Counted from the stretch's first letter, positions 33,756 to 44,560 are shown. The stretch is 64,000 nt of DNA from Ochotona curzoniae (GCF_017591425.1 NW_024467119.1:78360894-78424893); one strand, 5' to 3'. The notes: generated by a model not told the origin, from the letters alone. Made by a program: numbers and translations.

Positions 33756-33833
33756 AAAACAAAACACACACATACATACAACTGATTTGTCACAATTTTT
33801 TAGATATGATTTAAAAAAAAAACTACAAAAACA

Positions 33834-33992
33834 CTGGGGCTGGCATTGTGATGTTACAGGTTAAACCACAGCTTGTGGTGTCAGCATTCCATATCAGATT
33901 GCCAGTTTGAGCACTAGCTGCTCCACTTTCAATTCAGCTTCCCATTGAGATAACTGGGACATCAAGAGATGGTGGCTCGAGTGTTTGGGTCC
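33834..33992 (+). mobile_element. CSINE 5' half, plus strand
   Basis: ggggctggcattgtgatgtt, aggttaaaccacagcttgtg, tgccagtttgagcactagct and ccactttcaattcagcttcc, ending around ggtggctcgagtgtttgggt. The 3' half is absent. Immediately follows another decayed CSINE. Confidence 0.72.
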
Positions 33993-34934
33993 TCACTACT
34001 CAGAAAGGAGACCCGGATGAAATCTGACTTCTGCCTTTGCTCTGTCCCCTCTATCATTTCTTGCTCCTGTCTTCTCAATCTATTACAAGATGGTAATATA
34101 GAACATCCAGGAGACAGGCCCATGATGGGGAGGAATAGCAGAATGGTTGGGGAGGGAGGAAGTCTTCCTTCCTGCTCAGGGAATCCCTCAGGGCAGCCCT
34201 CCCCCGAAAGGACGAGGAACATTCTAGTGAGAGAGCCCTGATGCAGCATGTGGCTCACAGAGCCATTCCCGCCTTCGCCCTGAAAGCACCTGCTTTGCAC
34301 CGCTCCTTTGTGGCCATCTGCAAGAGCAGGATCTAGCCCTCGGGAAAGAGCCTTCCCTAGCACTGCCTATGACAGGGGAACTGTGCTGGGAGCCCTGCCT
34401 TTCTAACAGCCAGGTCATCAGCAATGGAGATGCTGTCTTGGGTTCCAGATGCCCTGGTCTTTCATCATATTCTTCAGCTGATTAGTAAGTGGCAGGGGTG
34501 ACCATGCCTTACTAAATGGGCCGATTGATCCCTGCCCCCAGGAAACAATGCAGAGTACTGCATTAAAAAGGACATTTCAAAAAAGGATTCAGATGCCCTG
34601 ATACCATGGAGTTCAGAGAAGGGAGGAGAGATGTTGCTGGCACTGGAGAAAGATAGGATTTGGATGTCTTCAGTGAGGAGGCGGCAAGCGTTCAGGGATG
34701 GCTAAGGCTTGGATGAGCTATGCTTCTTGCATGCCTTTGCTGCTGCTTAGAATCCCAACCTTGAGGCTCCCACGCTTTGAAAACTTGCTCCCTCCCCCCA
34801 TGGTCTCTTGTATGGGAGGATGGGAGTTTACCTCAGTGGCCCAGCCTACAACACAAAGATCATTTTCAATATCTGGAGTGTTTACTGAGTCATAGCAACT
34901 TAGCAGAAACTGTAGACAGCATTGAAAATCATTC
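33993..34934. other. Unique sequence, no recognised feature
   Basis: No repeat recognised. The 133-codon minus frame (33962-34363) begins inside the SINE fragment and has no known family. Confidence 0.42.
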
Positions 34935-35060
34935 TATAGCAGCAAATCCCTAGGAGGCACATGGGGTGCCTCAGAATTACCTGGGGAGTTGAATGAAACA
35001 CAGATGTGTGGTTGTCACTCCAAAGGAGTTAAATGCAGTAGGTCTGCCCTGTGGCTGGTG
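34935..35060 (-). repeat. MER5A-like hAT MITE fragment, minus strand
   Basis: tcagaattacctggggagtt, gaaacacagatgtgtgg and atgcagtaggtctgccctgt follow the reverse reading of the family at 7226. Both termini are missing. Confidence 0.5.
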
Positions 35061-35508
35061 GTGGTGGTGAGGTAATGGTGATATCTTAACAAGTTTGTTA
35101 GATGAGTAGACAGTGAGGTTGGCATGCCTGGCAGGTGATCGCTCAACATTCATTTCAACAACCACATTGGTGGGACCTTTTAAGACAGCCAGCCATGATT
35201 TTGAAAATGAGATACCCTGAGCCTTCCATTTGCCTGGATCTAACTGAAGCACTTTGTAAGAGTTCGGGCACATGGAACAATGTGCCAGGAGGAAGCACTG
35301 AGCTGTGCCAACTCTTCACAAACACGTGCAACTTGCTGGCACCACGTCTCCTTCAGCTCCTGACCTTATATTAGAAAACTCCAGTCCTGTCTATGTCCTT
35401 GCATCTGCATTCAACTCTAGCAACTCCAGTCTCCCTTCGGAACCGACCTCTGACTTCCAGCTCCAGACTCAATCACAGCCACCTCAACGTGTCTGGCATG
35501 GCTTGAGG
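35061..35508. other. Unique sequence, no recognised feature
   Basis: No repeat recognised apart from a short (GGT)n-like run near 35057-35068. Confidence 0.4.
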
Positions 35509-35790
35509 CTTGATTGTTTTTTTCCTTTTCTCTCCTCTCTTCTCCACCTTGATGGAGGTATAGGTGATGTATAATAAACTGCACATAGACAATAGAGGTA
35601 TGTATACACCTGTGACGTCATCATTACAATTAGGATAATGAACAGATCCATTGCTCCCCAAGTCTTCCTTGTGCCCCCTTGTAGGCTTGCCCTGCTGCCT
35701 CCATGCCAGGTGCCTGATCTGCTCCCTGCTGGACTCTTTTCTGACCAGGAGTCCATAGCTGGTCTCATCCCAGGCCACTCACCTGCCTGA
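35509..35790 (-). mobile_element. L1M-type 3' end, minus strand
   Basis: A T-rich start followed by gatggaggtataggtgatgt, ataataaactgcacatagac, gtatgtatacacctgtgac, attaggataatgaacagatc and ccttgtgccccctt. This is the reverse of an old L1M 3' terminal block. It contains a TGACGTCA at 35613-35620, apparently by mutation. Confidence 0.65.
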
Positions 35791-36207
35791 ACTGATTCCA
35801 CCTACTAGTAATCGTGGGTTGTGGCCTCGGACTCTCCGTTCTACCCTCTGGTTCTTCGATAGGCCTTGGCAAGCCCTTGTCTCTAAATGACAGCTGGTCG
35901 TTGAAATCATCTTGCAGGCCTTAATTCTCCAGCCACTATTTCATTGTTGATGACTAGTTCTTACTACGACTTTCAATTGTAGTGATACACTATCACTGCT
36001 CCACCTTGTAGACTATTTTAAATTATTCCACCCAATTTCATAATATATGTTTGTCATATCTGTATTATATGTGACACGTGATTTGTATGTTTTTTCCTCT
36101 AATTTTCACATTAGCCCTTTGTGGAAGGGCTTTCCAAGCTGTCCATAGGAGCCATCATGAATGACTTAGTCCAATTCCTTGCTGCTGAAATCTAGCTGTA
36201 TTGTGCC
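35791..36207. other. AT-rich unique sequence or decayed L1M
   Basis: Possibly a continuation of the preceding L1M but no block can be matched with confidence. Confidence 0.3.
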
Positions 36208-36505
36208 TGTCAGTGGTGTGGCACAGAGGTGCCACCTGAGACACCAGCATCGCATGTCCCAGGACACTCCACTTCTGCTCCAGAGCTCTGCTAATGCTCC
36301 TGGGAAAGTGGCAGAAGATGGCCCAAGTGCTTGGGCTCCTTGCCACTTACATGGGAGGATGGATGATTTCCAGGCTCCTGGCTTCAGCCTGGTCCAGCCC
36401 TTGCCTTTCCTGCTATCTGGGAAGTAGTTGATGGGAGATATTTCTCTGCCCATGTCTCTCTCTTCTCTGCTTTTCAAATCAGTAAATACATCTTTTCTTT
36501 TAAAA
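36208..36505 (+). mobile_element. CSINE, plus strand
   Basis: tgcctgtcagtggtgtggca (start near 36204), tcctgggaaagtggcagaag, gcccaagtgcttgggctcct, tggatgatttccaggctcct, tail tgcttttcaaatcagtaaat. Older subfamily than the pika-type copies. Confidence 0.82.
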
Positions 36506-36510
36506 AAAAG

Positions 36511-36716
36511 CTTTTGCCATTGTCCATACGTACAATGGCAGGATACACTTTAATAGGAGAATGATGGGCTTAGGACTGTTTTTGAAGGACTATAACATTG
36601 TAATAACATAGGGGAAATCAGTGAAGGCAAGAGTTTTGCAGGAGGGGGATGGGGAAATTCCAGAACCTATGGAACTGTATTATAAAATAACTGAATTTTA
36701 AAAAGAATTTTTGTCC
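36511..36716 (+). mobile_element. L1 3'-UTR end, plus strand
   Basis: Ends with the block shared by three L1 copies in the window: ggggaaatcagtgaaggcaa, caggagggggatggggaaat, tccagaacctatggaactgt, attataaaataactgaattt. Severely 5'-truncated: only about 200 nt, no ORF2. Confidence 0.78.
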
Positions 36717-37100
36717 TGATAGCCATTCTATCTGTATGTGTCTACATGTGGGTATTATTCTTTTGAAAGGCATGCCCTCTCTCCTGGTGCAATGCACCAT
36801 GCTCAAGATGAAATTAAAGAGTTCTCCGCATTCAGAGCCGTCCACAACACACTGTTATTCTGCATTGTCTTGTTGCCAGTGGACAGGAAATTTCATAGGC
36901 AGACCGTATTGCAGATAAATCTCACTGGCTGCTGTGGAAGCCTCTTGCTAATGGCTGGTTTCCAAACTGATCGGAGGGATGCCTCTGTTTGCCGTGGCGG
37001 GGCGGTGAGAGTCAGGTTAACTCCTCCTAGTCCCACAGGGGCGATGCATGAAGCTGCTTCTCCCATTTGGAATTTATTTATAACAGACTTGAATCCGTGG
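36717..37100. promoter_or_regulatory. Candidate conserved non-coding element
   Basis: Repeat-free, with CpGs kept outside any repeat (ctccgcattcagagccgtcc, gccgtggcggggcggtga), a ggaatttatttataacag AT box and gcgatgcatgaagctgcttc. This resembles a constrained element more than neutral DNA, but no alignment is available. The 123-codon frame 36738-37109 has no family match. Confidence 0.22.
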
Positions 37101-37197
37101 AGAATCTGATATGCTTTTAGCATTTTTTTTTTCTCATGAAAGGTATTTTTCTGGGCAAAGTGTAAGGAGAAAGAGGGTAAAATGGACCTGCTCAGAA

Positions 37198-37215
37198 ATG
37201 TGTGTGTGTGTGTGC
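37198..37215. repeat. Short (GT)n microsatellite
   Basis: Eight GT units. Confidence 0.9.
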
Positions 37216-37569
37216 ATAATAGCAAAGATGTCATCGAATGTCACAGTATGCTCTATCCCCAAATGTGAAATGTCACAAATTATACCTTGTTTTAAAGACT
37301 TGGAGATACCAAGAATGACAATAACAAACCACCTTCCTTGTAAGATGTGTGAAGCTTAAACTGCCAGCAACTCTCAGTTGATGTCATGGTACAGCGATCT
37401 GCGCCTGTCTCAGCCACAGGACGTGAGATGACCACCTGCGAGTGCACTGCTGGCCTGCTCCCTAGGCCTTCCCAGCAGGGCAGGAAGGAGTTACTTCCTG
37501 CTCTCTGTTGCTGACTTCCTAGAATTTTGGTTTCTAATATGATTTTTTTGTTTGTTTTCAAACTTACCT
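37216..37569. other. Unique sequence, no recognised feature
   Basis: Nothing recognised. Confidence 0.4.
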
Positions 37570-37672
37570 CACAAATATTCATCAAGCCCTTTCTGTATTT
37601 CAAACATTTGGGATGTGACAGTCAACAAAGTAGAGAAAGTTATGGAGATTATATTGTGGCTAGGAGGCATAA
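37570..37672 (-). repeat. L2 3' end, minus strand
   Basis: acaaatattcatcaagccct, ttctgtatttcaaacatttg, ggatgtgacagtcaacaaag and gaaagttatggagattatatt follow the reverse L2 terminus. Cut off at the pika-type CSINE that follows. Confidence 0.6.
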
Positions 37673-37692
37673 TAAAACAAAACAAATCAGCC

Positions 37693-38018
37693 GGGCCTGG
37701 TGCAATAGCCTAGTGGCTAAAGTCCTCGCCTGGCACACACTGAGATCCCGTATGGGCTCTGGTTCATGTCCCAGCTGCTCCACTTTCTATTTAGCTCCCT
37801 ACTTGTGGCCTGGGAAATCAGTGAGGATGGCCCAAAGTCTTAGGACACTACACCCACGTGGCAAACCCAGAGAAAGCTCCTGGTTGCTGGCTTCGGATCA
37901 GTGCAACTTCAGCTGTTGTGGCCGCTTGGGGAGTGAATCATCAGACAAAAGATTTTCCTCTCTGTCTCTCCTCCTTTCTGTATATCTGACTTTCCAATAA
38001 AAAAAAACACAAATCTTT
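37693..38018 (+). mobile_element. CSINE, pika-type, plus strand
   Basis: gggcctggtgcaatagccta head, ctaaagtcctcgcctggcac, ggttcatgtcccagctgctc B-box region, tail tatctgactttccaataaaa. Flanks aaaacaaaacaaatcag (37675-37691) and caagcaaaccaaatcag (38025-38041) look like a target duplication. Well preserved. Confidence 0.92.
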
Positions 38019-38141
38019 AAAGAAACAAGCAAACCAAATCAGTTAATATGAGGGTTTGGGTTGTGGAAAGAAGGAATTAAATACATTTATTTTGATGCCA
38101 AAAACTCATTGCAATCTGTATCTCTCCTGTGAATTTTTTTT

Positions 38142-38447
38142 AAAAGATTTATTTTTTATTTTGATTGGAAAGGCAGATATACAGAGAGGAAGATCTTCCG
38201 TCCGATGGTTCGCTCCCCAAGTGTGCACAACGGGCCGATGCTATGCCGATCCAAAGCCAGGAGCCTCTTCCGGGTCTCCCATGCCGGTGCAGGTTCCCAA
38301 AGCTTTGGGCCGTCCTCGACTGCTTTCCCGGGCCACAGGCAGGGAGCTGGAAGGGAAGCGGGGCTGCCGAGATTAGAACCGGCGTCCATATGGGATCCCG
38401 GGTGTGCAAGGCGAGGACTTTATCCACTGTGCCATCGTGCCAGGCCC
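38142..38447 (-). mobile_element. CSINE, youngest-looking, minus strand
   Basis: taaaagatttattttttatt, then a nearly consensus body with many intact CpGs (ttccgtccgatggttcgctc, cttccgggtctcccatgccg, ggccgtcctcgactgctttc, gaaccggcgtccatatggga) and head ctgtgccatcgtgccaggcc. Target duplication ctgtgaatttttt (38129-38141) and ctctgaatttttt (38449-38461). CpG retention argues for recent insertion. The 165-, 129-, 106- and 82-codon frames here are SINE frames. Confidence 0.96.
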
Positions 38448-38605
38448 CTCTGAATTTTTTAAGGTCCCTACATATACATGGATTCAGAATCCTTTTAGGC
38501 CAAAAGAAGGACATTTTCACAATGTTGGGTTTTGTCAAATATTTGTGTTGTATGTATTGTGATGACGAAACAGTTTTAGCTATTGTTATTGTTGCTCATT
38601 TACTT

Positions 38606-38881
38606 TATATTTCTTTGAAAAGCAGATTGAGGGAGAAAGAGAGAGAATTTTATACTTACTAGTTTTACTCCCCAAATGCCAGGAGCAACTGGGCTGGCTC
38701 AGGCTGAAGCTAGGAACCCAGATGTCAGTTCAGACTTCCCATGTGATGGCAGGGACTCAAGCACTTACACAACCACCTGTTGATTCCCAGCGTGCACAGC
38801 GGCAAGCAACCTGAAGTCAGGACTTGAACACACCCGCATCCCAAGCCGTGTCTTCACCAGTGCACCAATCCACTGCCCCTG
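38606..38881 (-). mobile_element. Old CSINE, minus strand
   Basis: tatatttctttgaaaagcag, agttttactccccaaatgcc, ctgaagctaggaacccagat, aacctgaagtcaggacttga, head end ccaatccactgcccct. Diverged, unlike its neighbours on both sides. Confidence 0.82.
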
Positions 38882-38915
38882 TTTTTTCTTCATTAATTAT
38901 TTTGTTTAATGTGTT

Positions 38916-39245
38916 TTTTTTAAAGATTTATTTTTATTGGAAAGTCAGATATACAGAGAGGAGGAGAAGAGACAGAGAGGAAGATCTTCTGTCCATTGAT
39001 TCACTCCCCAAGTGAGTGCAATGGGCAGAGTTGGCCCTGATCCAAACACAGGAGTGCAGCGCCTCTTCCGGGTCACCCATGCGGGTGCAGGGTCCCAAGT
39101 TTTGGGCCGTCCTTGACTGCTTCCCCAGGCCACAAGCAGGGAGCTGGATGGGAAGTGGAGCTGCTGGGATTATATCTGACACTCATATCGGATTTGGGTG
39201 CATTCAAGGAGAGGACTTCAGGCACCATGCTACCGCGCTGGGCCC
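38916..39245 (-). mobile_element. CSINE, pika-type, minus strand
   Basis: tttaaagatttatttttatt, ggaaagtcagatatacagag, gcctcttccgggtcacccat, ccaggccacaagcagggagc, head gctaccgcgctgggccc. Target duplication tattttgtttaatgtg (38898-38913) and tattttgtttaacttg (39246-39261). Young. Confidence 0.95.
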
Positions 39246-39302
39246 TATTTTGTTTAACTTGTATAATTGTATGTAGTTATTTATATAATTTGGCAAATTA
39301 TA

Positions 39303-39590
39303 TTGATTTGTTTTTTATTTAAATAATAGAGAAAGGGACAAAGAGACAGAAGGACAGAACTCCAACCTGCTGGTCTACTTCCCAAATACCTGCAATAACT
39401 AGGGACCAGGAATTCCATTCATGTCTCCTTTGCAGATGACAGATCAATGACTCGAGCCATCACTGCTGCCTCGCAGGGTCTGCATTGGCAGGGAGCTGCA
39501 GCAGGAGCCACAGGTGGGAATGGAACCCAAGTATTCCAATGTGCTATGCAGTGTCCTGACTGGCAGCTTCCCACTGGACCAAGTGTCCCT
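39303..39590 (-). mobile_element. Old CSINE, minus strand
   Basis: gatttgttttttatttaaat, tgctggtctacttcccaaat, ctgcattggcagggagctgc, catgctatgcagtgtcc-like head region. Strongly diverged; third layer in this cluster. Confidence 0.75.
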
Positions 39591-40954
39591 TCCCTTAAAT
39601 TTATCTTTTAATTGAAATATCCTCCAGCTTTTGATAGTACTTCACTATGGTATAAATAAAATGAATAAATAATAGAAAGAGAGTTAGAGGATAGAAAGTT
39701 GCATGTGCTTGTGTGTGAGTATGTGTGTGTGTGTGTGTACATGTACACATATATGTGTGTTACTGAAGAGTCAGTAATTTCAGAAAGTAAGTTTCCACAG
39801 AACTCAGCATTTGAAACTGTAGCTTGCTTGCTTTTCCTTTATGGGTGAGAAAATCTTAGGCAAGTAATAGCAAGAGACAGGTGGAGTGAGGTAGGCCAGA
39901 GAGGAAGGTCAATTCAAGGAGATGTCCTAAGATGCCCACTGCTTGGTGTCAGTGCAGTAGCTCTCTGCAGCTCACAGGACCAACATCCGAGAGGCTGCAT
40001 CTCACGTGCTGCACCCCCTGAGGAGGTGAGGGCGAGTGTCTGTGGGCTCCTTTCCCCCTTGTGAGCAGCACCACAATGCTGGCTTGCCCACATGAGTGCA
40101 CCGAGCAGGTACTGTGGCATCTGCTCCCTGGCACAGGTGGAGAGGCTCTGAGTTGTGAGAGGGGGACAGTGTGGGCACAGGATGGAGAAGCCCACGTGAC
40201 AGTGGTGAGAACACCCTAGAATCATGCACCTGGACTAGAACACAGGTCGAACAGCTCCAGAGAAACCAAGAGTTACCTGAGAGGCCAGAGGTGTCAGAGG
40301 ACGGAGGCCCATCCCTGAAGAAGCGGACATTGAGTCAGTGCCTACCGCTGTGTGATCGTGTGGGGTGCAAGCATTTCAAGCAAGGGAACAGAGTGAGAGG
40401 AGGTCAGGTGACTGTGTGCCTGCATAGCTCAAGGGACAGGGGAAGCCAGAGTAGCTGCAGAGGGATGAAGGGAAGGGAGCTCAGAGAGGAGAAAAGGGGC
40501 TGGTGGCTGGCTTATGCTATAGGGTTATAAGCCGTGAACGATGCTGGCTTTTACTCTCCTTAGGATGGGCAACCACCAGGCATCATGATGGGCCCACAGA
40601 AGTACAGCTTGACTGTCCACATTTCAAAAGGGTCCCCAACCTAGAGCTGCTGCTTAGGGAAACAGATTGAGAAGGCTGAATGGCAACAGGGAGGTAGAGA
40701 CAGCAGAGGTCCAAGTTTTGAGGCGTGTGGAGGATGGAAAGATGCGGGAAACCCATCACAAAGGACTGGGGCAGGCAGAAGCCTGGGGACCAAGTCAAGA
40801 TGGTATTCTGAAAGACTGCTCAATACAAAATCAGTAGAGGGCCACCGTTTGTCTGTGCAGAGGAAAGTAGAGGAAAGCACCAAGTGGTTCCTATCTCATT
40901 TTCCTTCTATGTGAAACACTGACAATGATACTTTAAAAAAAAATAAATAAAGGC
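39591..40954. other. Unique sequence with a GT-rich tract
   Basis: 39716-39762 is a degenerate (GT)n/(AT)n tract. The rest, including frames 39914-40225 and 40171-40530, shows no known family. 40932-40952 is A/AAAT-rich. Confidence 0.42.
39716..39762. repeat. Degenerate (GT)n microsatellite
   Basis: tgtgtgagtatgtgtgtgtg then acatgtacacatatatgtgt: an interrupted dinucleotide repeat. Confidence 0.9.
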
Positions 40955-42225
40955 ATTGTTCCAAGACTTCCCCAGAGAAGTTCATCACTGGTACAGAAGC
41001 CGTACAAAGAGGGCTTCAGGTCATTTTAGTGACGTCACTAACGGAAAGGCTTGTTCTGGTTTCTCTGCCTCTGTCTCCCTCTGTCCCCTCCATCTCCTAG
41101 CCTGTTTTGTTTTGCTCTGTTTTCATTCTTTGACTTTCTCTCTCCCTATCTCTCTCTCTGCTTCCCTGGAAGACAGAGATCATGGTGGTTAATTTCATTT
41201 TGGAAAGTATCGCCTCCAGCACATGTATAGAAGCTTTGGAGATGACCATCTCCTCCCTGTATCACAAAAGACGGGAGGTGGGATTTGAATTGTGGCCAAA
41301 AACTCAAAGGTTCAAGACAGTGGAGACCAGATCACCCACGGCAGAGATGCTCCACGATCGCCAAGCGGCTCTGTTGCCCTTAGCGCAGAGCCCACGCTGG
41401 GATATGAAAGCGATCCTGGAGCAGTAAGCATGAGGGCAGAGTCTTCTCTAGAAGACGGTCGTTGGGGTGCTCGGATAGTCTCTCCCACGAGCCAGGAGAC
41501 GATGTCTTCCAGGGTACCTCCCCGGGACTTAAGACCCTGCACATTTGCAGATGGCAGGGTCGTGTCCTCTTGCTTGTTGCCAGTCTAAAGGCCAGAAATG
41601 GAGTGGAAAAGTGGCACCTGCCAGATGGAGAGGAGGCCACAGGGTGAAGAGGGCAGTGCCCAGGGTACTCTCCTGAGCCTGTCTTGAACACACTGAGATC
41701 TAGCTGCCCATGGTCTGGAGGGGCCCTGACTAGGAGGAGTGTGGGGGATGACCAGGCAACCCAGCAAAAGGTGTGGGGACTGCCAGCTGCCAGGGTAGCT
41801 GTCAGAAGAGGCCACATGCGGCCATTGCCCATGTCAAGGGGAATGGAATGTTCTCGCTGTCGGCTCTGGTACTGGGTTACTCGGGCAGGAGTGTGTGGTT
41901 TGCCATTGTCTGCGTGCAGATTCTACGCTCTCTCTGCCCTCACTCCTCATGGGTCCATGCAGGCCCGTGCCTAGGATGCGCTGTGCCACGTCACACCCAC
42001 ACACATCTCTTATTCTCTCTGAAATCCTTCTGTCAGGGGCTCATAGCTGAGGCTCTTGAACCAGACCTGGTGGCTTAGCGACAGAGTTAAGAAGGAAGAG
42101 TAGGCTTCTTCCTGATCAAGATATTCTCTACTCCTATCACTCATCCCTAATTTCCAAATCAAACGCAGATCCAAGTAGAGGGAAATGGAGAAGCTTTGAA
42201 TACACGTAATCAAATTTAAAATAAG
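40955..42225. other. Unique sequence, GC-richer, with a CRE palindrome
   Basis: No repeat recognised. GC content rises between about 41250 and 41990 and there are several CpGs, but not at island density. A 150-codon minus frame (41380-41832) and a 101-codon plus frame (41773-42078) overlap on opposite strands with no family resemblance, so I call neither. Confidence 0.4.
41026..41041. promoter_or_regulatory. 16-nt palindrome with perfect CRE core
   Basis: ttagtgacgtcactaa is a perfect 16-nt palindrome containing TGACGTCA, the full cAMP-response element bound by CREB/ATF bZIP dimers. CpG is intact in otherwise CpG-poor DNA. A role is inference. Confidence 0.35.
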
Positions 42226-42540
42226 GCTGGTGGGATGGCTTAAGTGCCCAACTCTGTCTGCAAGGGCCAGCATCCCATATGGGCACTAGTTCATATCCCA
42301 ACTGTTCCACTTTCCACCCAGCTCCCTACCTATGGCCTGGGAAGGCAGTGGAGGAAGGGCCAATGCCTTGGGACCTTGCATCCGTGTGGGAGTCCTGGAA
42401 GACATGCCTGGCTTCTGATTGGCTGAGCATTAGCTGTGGAAGCCACATGGGGAGTGAACCAGTAGATGAAAGATCTTTCTCTCTGTCTTCTTTTTTCTGT
42501 AAAACTGTCTTTTAAATAAAAATAAATGAGCCTTTAAATA
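42226..42540 (+). mobile_element. CSINE, plus strand
   Basis: ggctggtgggatggcttaag, gcatcccatatgggcactag, ttcatatcccaactgttcca, ctttccacccagctccctac, tail aactgtcttttaaataaaaa. Moderately diverged; abuts the L1 3' UTR that follows. Confidence 0.85.
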
Positions 42541-43474
42541 GCGAATGCACTCCCACCAGATAGCATGAAAACCAGGACTGAGGCAGGGGTGGCTAGACAG
42601 GACGGCACCCACCAGTATGTATGTGGATTGTGATAATAGGGTTGTTTGGGCTGAACTGGGCTTCAATGCCCATTGGCATGTATAAGAGCTGATGGGATAT
42701 GGGACAGACTGAACAAGTCTGCGGTACATACTGTCAACCATGGGAACCAGGGTAGGGGGCAGACCTGGTAGGGTTATGGGGAGTCACTCCGACTAGGCTG
42801 TAGCTCCCATTGGTTTGCAAGAGGGCCAAGTATGGAGTGGGCAGGATCAGGCTGGACTGCAACACCCATTGATTCACTTGGAAGACAGGGCTGGAAACAG
42901 TACTGACCCAGCAATTGCAACCGCCAGCATGTGCATAAGCTGATTGCGGCGACAGACTGTGCCAGACCCCATACTGGCAAGCACACACAAGAATCAGGTC
43001 TGGGATCACCTCAGACGAAGTTTTTTGGGGATTCCTCCAACTTAACTGCTGATCTCAGAACCCCAACCATGAAGAGAGTATGTCAGCCAGTGGACTCTGA
43101 ATAGATTTCATCATGCTTGGAATGGCGAGATGGGCAGCAATTCAAAACTGTTGAACTATCAAAACTGCTGGAGCACGACCCTTGGAGCATGCTTCACATC
43201 AGGAACCTGGGATGGGTGGAAGACTGGGTGGGGCTTCCCCCTTTGTTTCTCCCCTCACCCCAGATACAAAATAAATAAATAAACAAATAAAAATGAAATT
43301 AGTGTGGAAAAAGCATAGCGGAATGATGACATATGACTGAAGGACCATTTATTCTAATACTAGAGGGGAAATCAATAGAGATGGGGAAGGGACTTGGGGA
43401 GGGGGATGGGAAATCCCAGAACCTCTGGAAATATATAATACAACAGTAATAAATAATAATTTTCAAAAAAAGGA
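42541..43474 (+). mobile_element. L1 3' UTR with internal degenerate repeats, plus strand
   Basis: Only 3'-UTR sequence is present; no ORF2. 42640-42990 contains three or four degenerate copies of a unit with the core ggctg..ctg..gc..cccattg (42655, 42790, 42850). The terminus aggggaaatcaatagagatg, gggaggggggatggg-like block, cccagaacctctggaaatat and aataataattttc is the same as in the L1s at 14319 and 36511. 5'-truncated insert. Attribution of the repeated part to the L1 rests on its being contiguous with that terminus. Confidence 0.68.
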
Positions 43475-43839
43475 TTTAAAATAGAAAAATGGATAAGAGA
43501 CTGCAGTGATGGTGGGCTCTGGGGTTGTTAGCCTCTAGGTGTGCCTGGGAGAGCTGAAAGGACTGTCTGAAACCTTAGGGTGGAGAAAAGCAAGGGCTAG
43601 GACACTCAAGGAGGGGACTCCTTGCAACCAACCATGTCCAGTAAAGTCACTCACAAACACAAGCTGAGAATGTTCTTAAAGTGGCTTTACTTTGAATTCT
43701 GCCCATAGGCCTACCAGCACAGAAATGTCTCTTGCCCTTTTCACATCAGAAATGGAGAACAGTGATATTATTTCTGAGGGTAGGCAATTTTGGTCCGTGA
43801 CGTCCAAATGTTGCTTAAACTGTTGGAGATTTTTGGGTC
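43475..43839. other. Unique sequence, no recognised feature
   Basis: Nothing recognised. Confidence 0.4.
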
Positions 43840-44130
43840 ATGTCATCGTGGTGGAGTGGGTTAAGCCACTGTTTGCAATGCCAGCATTTCATCTTGGAGC
43901 ATTGAATTGTGGCTACTCTGCTTCCAATCCAGCTTCCTGCTAATGCTCCTGGGAAGGTAGCAGAAGACCTGAGTGTCTGAACTCCTTGGCACTCACATGG
44001 GAAGTAGAGCTGGAGCTTGAGGATCTCGACTTTTGCAGGCATTTGAGATGTGAACCAGTGGATGAAGGCTCTTTCTCTCTCTCTCTGTCTTTCTCACTCA
44101 CGGTGATTTTGAAGCAAATAAATAAGTAAC
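43840..44130 (+). mobile_element. Old CSINE, plus strand
   Basis: catcgtggtggagtgggtta, tttgcaatgccagcatttca, gcttccaatccagcttcctg, gtgaaccagtggatgaaggc, tail ttgaagcaaataaataagta. Older subfamily (gtgggttaagcc head). Confidence 0.85.
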
Positions 44131-44295
44131 ACAGAAACACTGGCATTTTTAATCCTTCTAGGAGAAATCTGGGTGTGTTATAATACAAGGAAATGATAAA
44201 ACAAGTTGCTCCCATAGCAAATCATTGGGTCCAAAGAGTTGAGGAATTCTTCGGGTAGCTGTTATTTTTGACAAAGCTAAAAAAAAAAGTCTGTT

Positions 44296-44560
44296 GTTTA
44301 TTTATTTACAAAGGAGAGGGAGAGAGAACATACTAATACATGCTAGTTCACTCCCAAAATGCCTTCAGTGGCTAGGGCTAGGCTTGGGTCAAAGACAGAA
44401 TGCAATTCAAGTCTCCTACTTACAGCTACCCAAGCAATCACCACTATTTCCCAGGATCTGAATTAGCAAAAACACTGGAATCAGAAGCTGAAACCAGGAT
44501 TCAAACCCAGGTACACTGATGTGGGGTACAACTTAATCACTAGGCTGAGGGGCTAGCCCT
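44296..44560 (-). mobile_element. Old CSINE, minus strand
   Basis: tttatttatttacaaaggag, agttcactcccaaaatgcct, aggattcaaacccaggtaca, head gaggggctagccc. Confidence 0.8.

Noticed and set aside
35613..35620. CRE (TGACGTCA) at 35.6 kb as a regulatory site
   Set aside because: It lies inside an old L1M 3' end whose family sequence is close to the octamer, so it most likely arose by mutation.
37527..38000. 157-codon plus-strand frame
   Set aside because: Most of it is the CSINE at 37693-38018 plus an L2 end.
38165..38662. 165-codon plus-strand frame (and the 129-codon minus frame across the same DNA)
   Set aside because: Both run through the young CSINE at 38142-38447; the same peptide phrases recur in other CSINE copies in the window, so it is repeat read-through.
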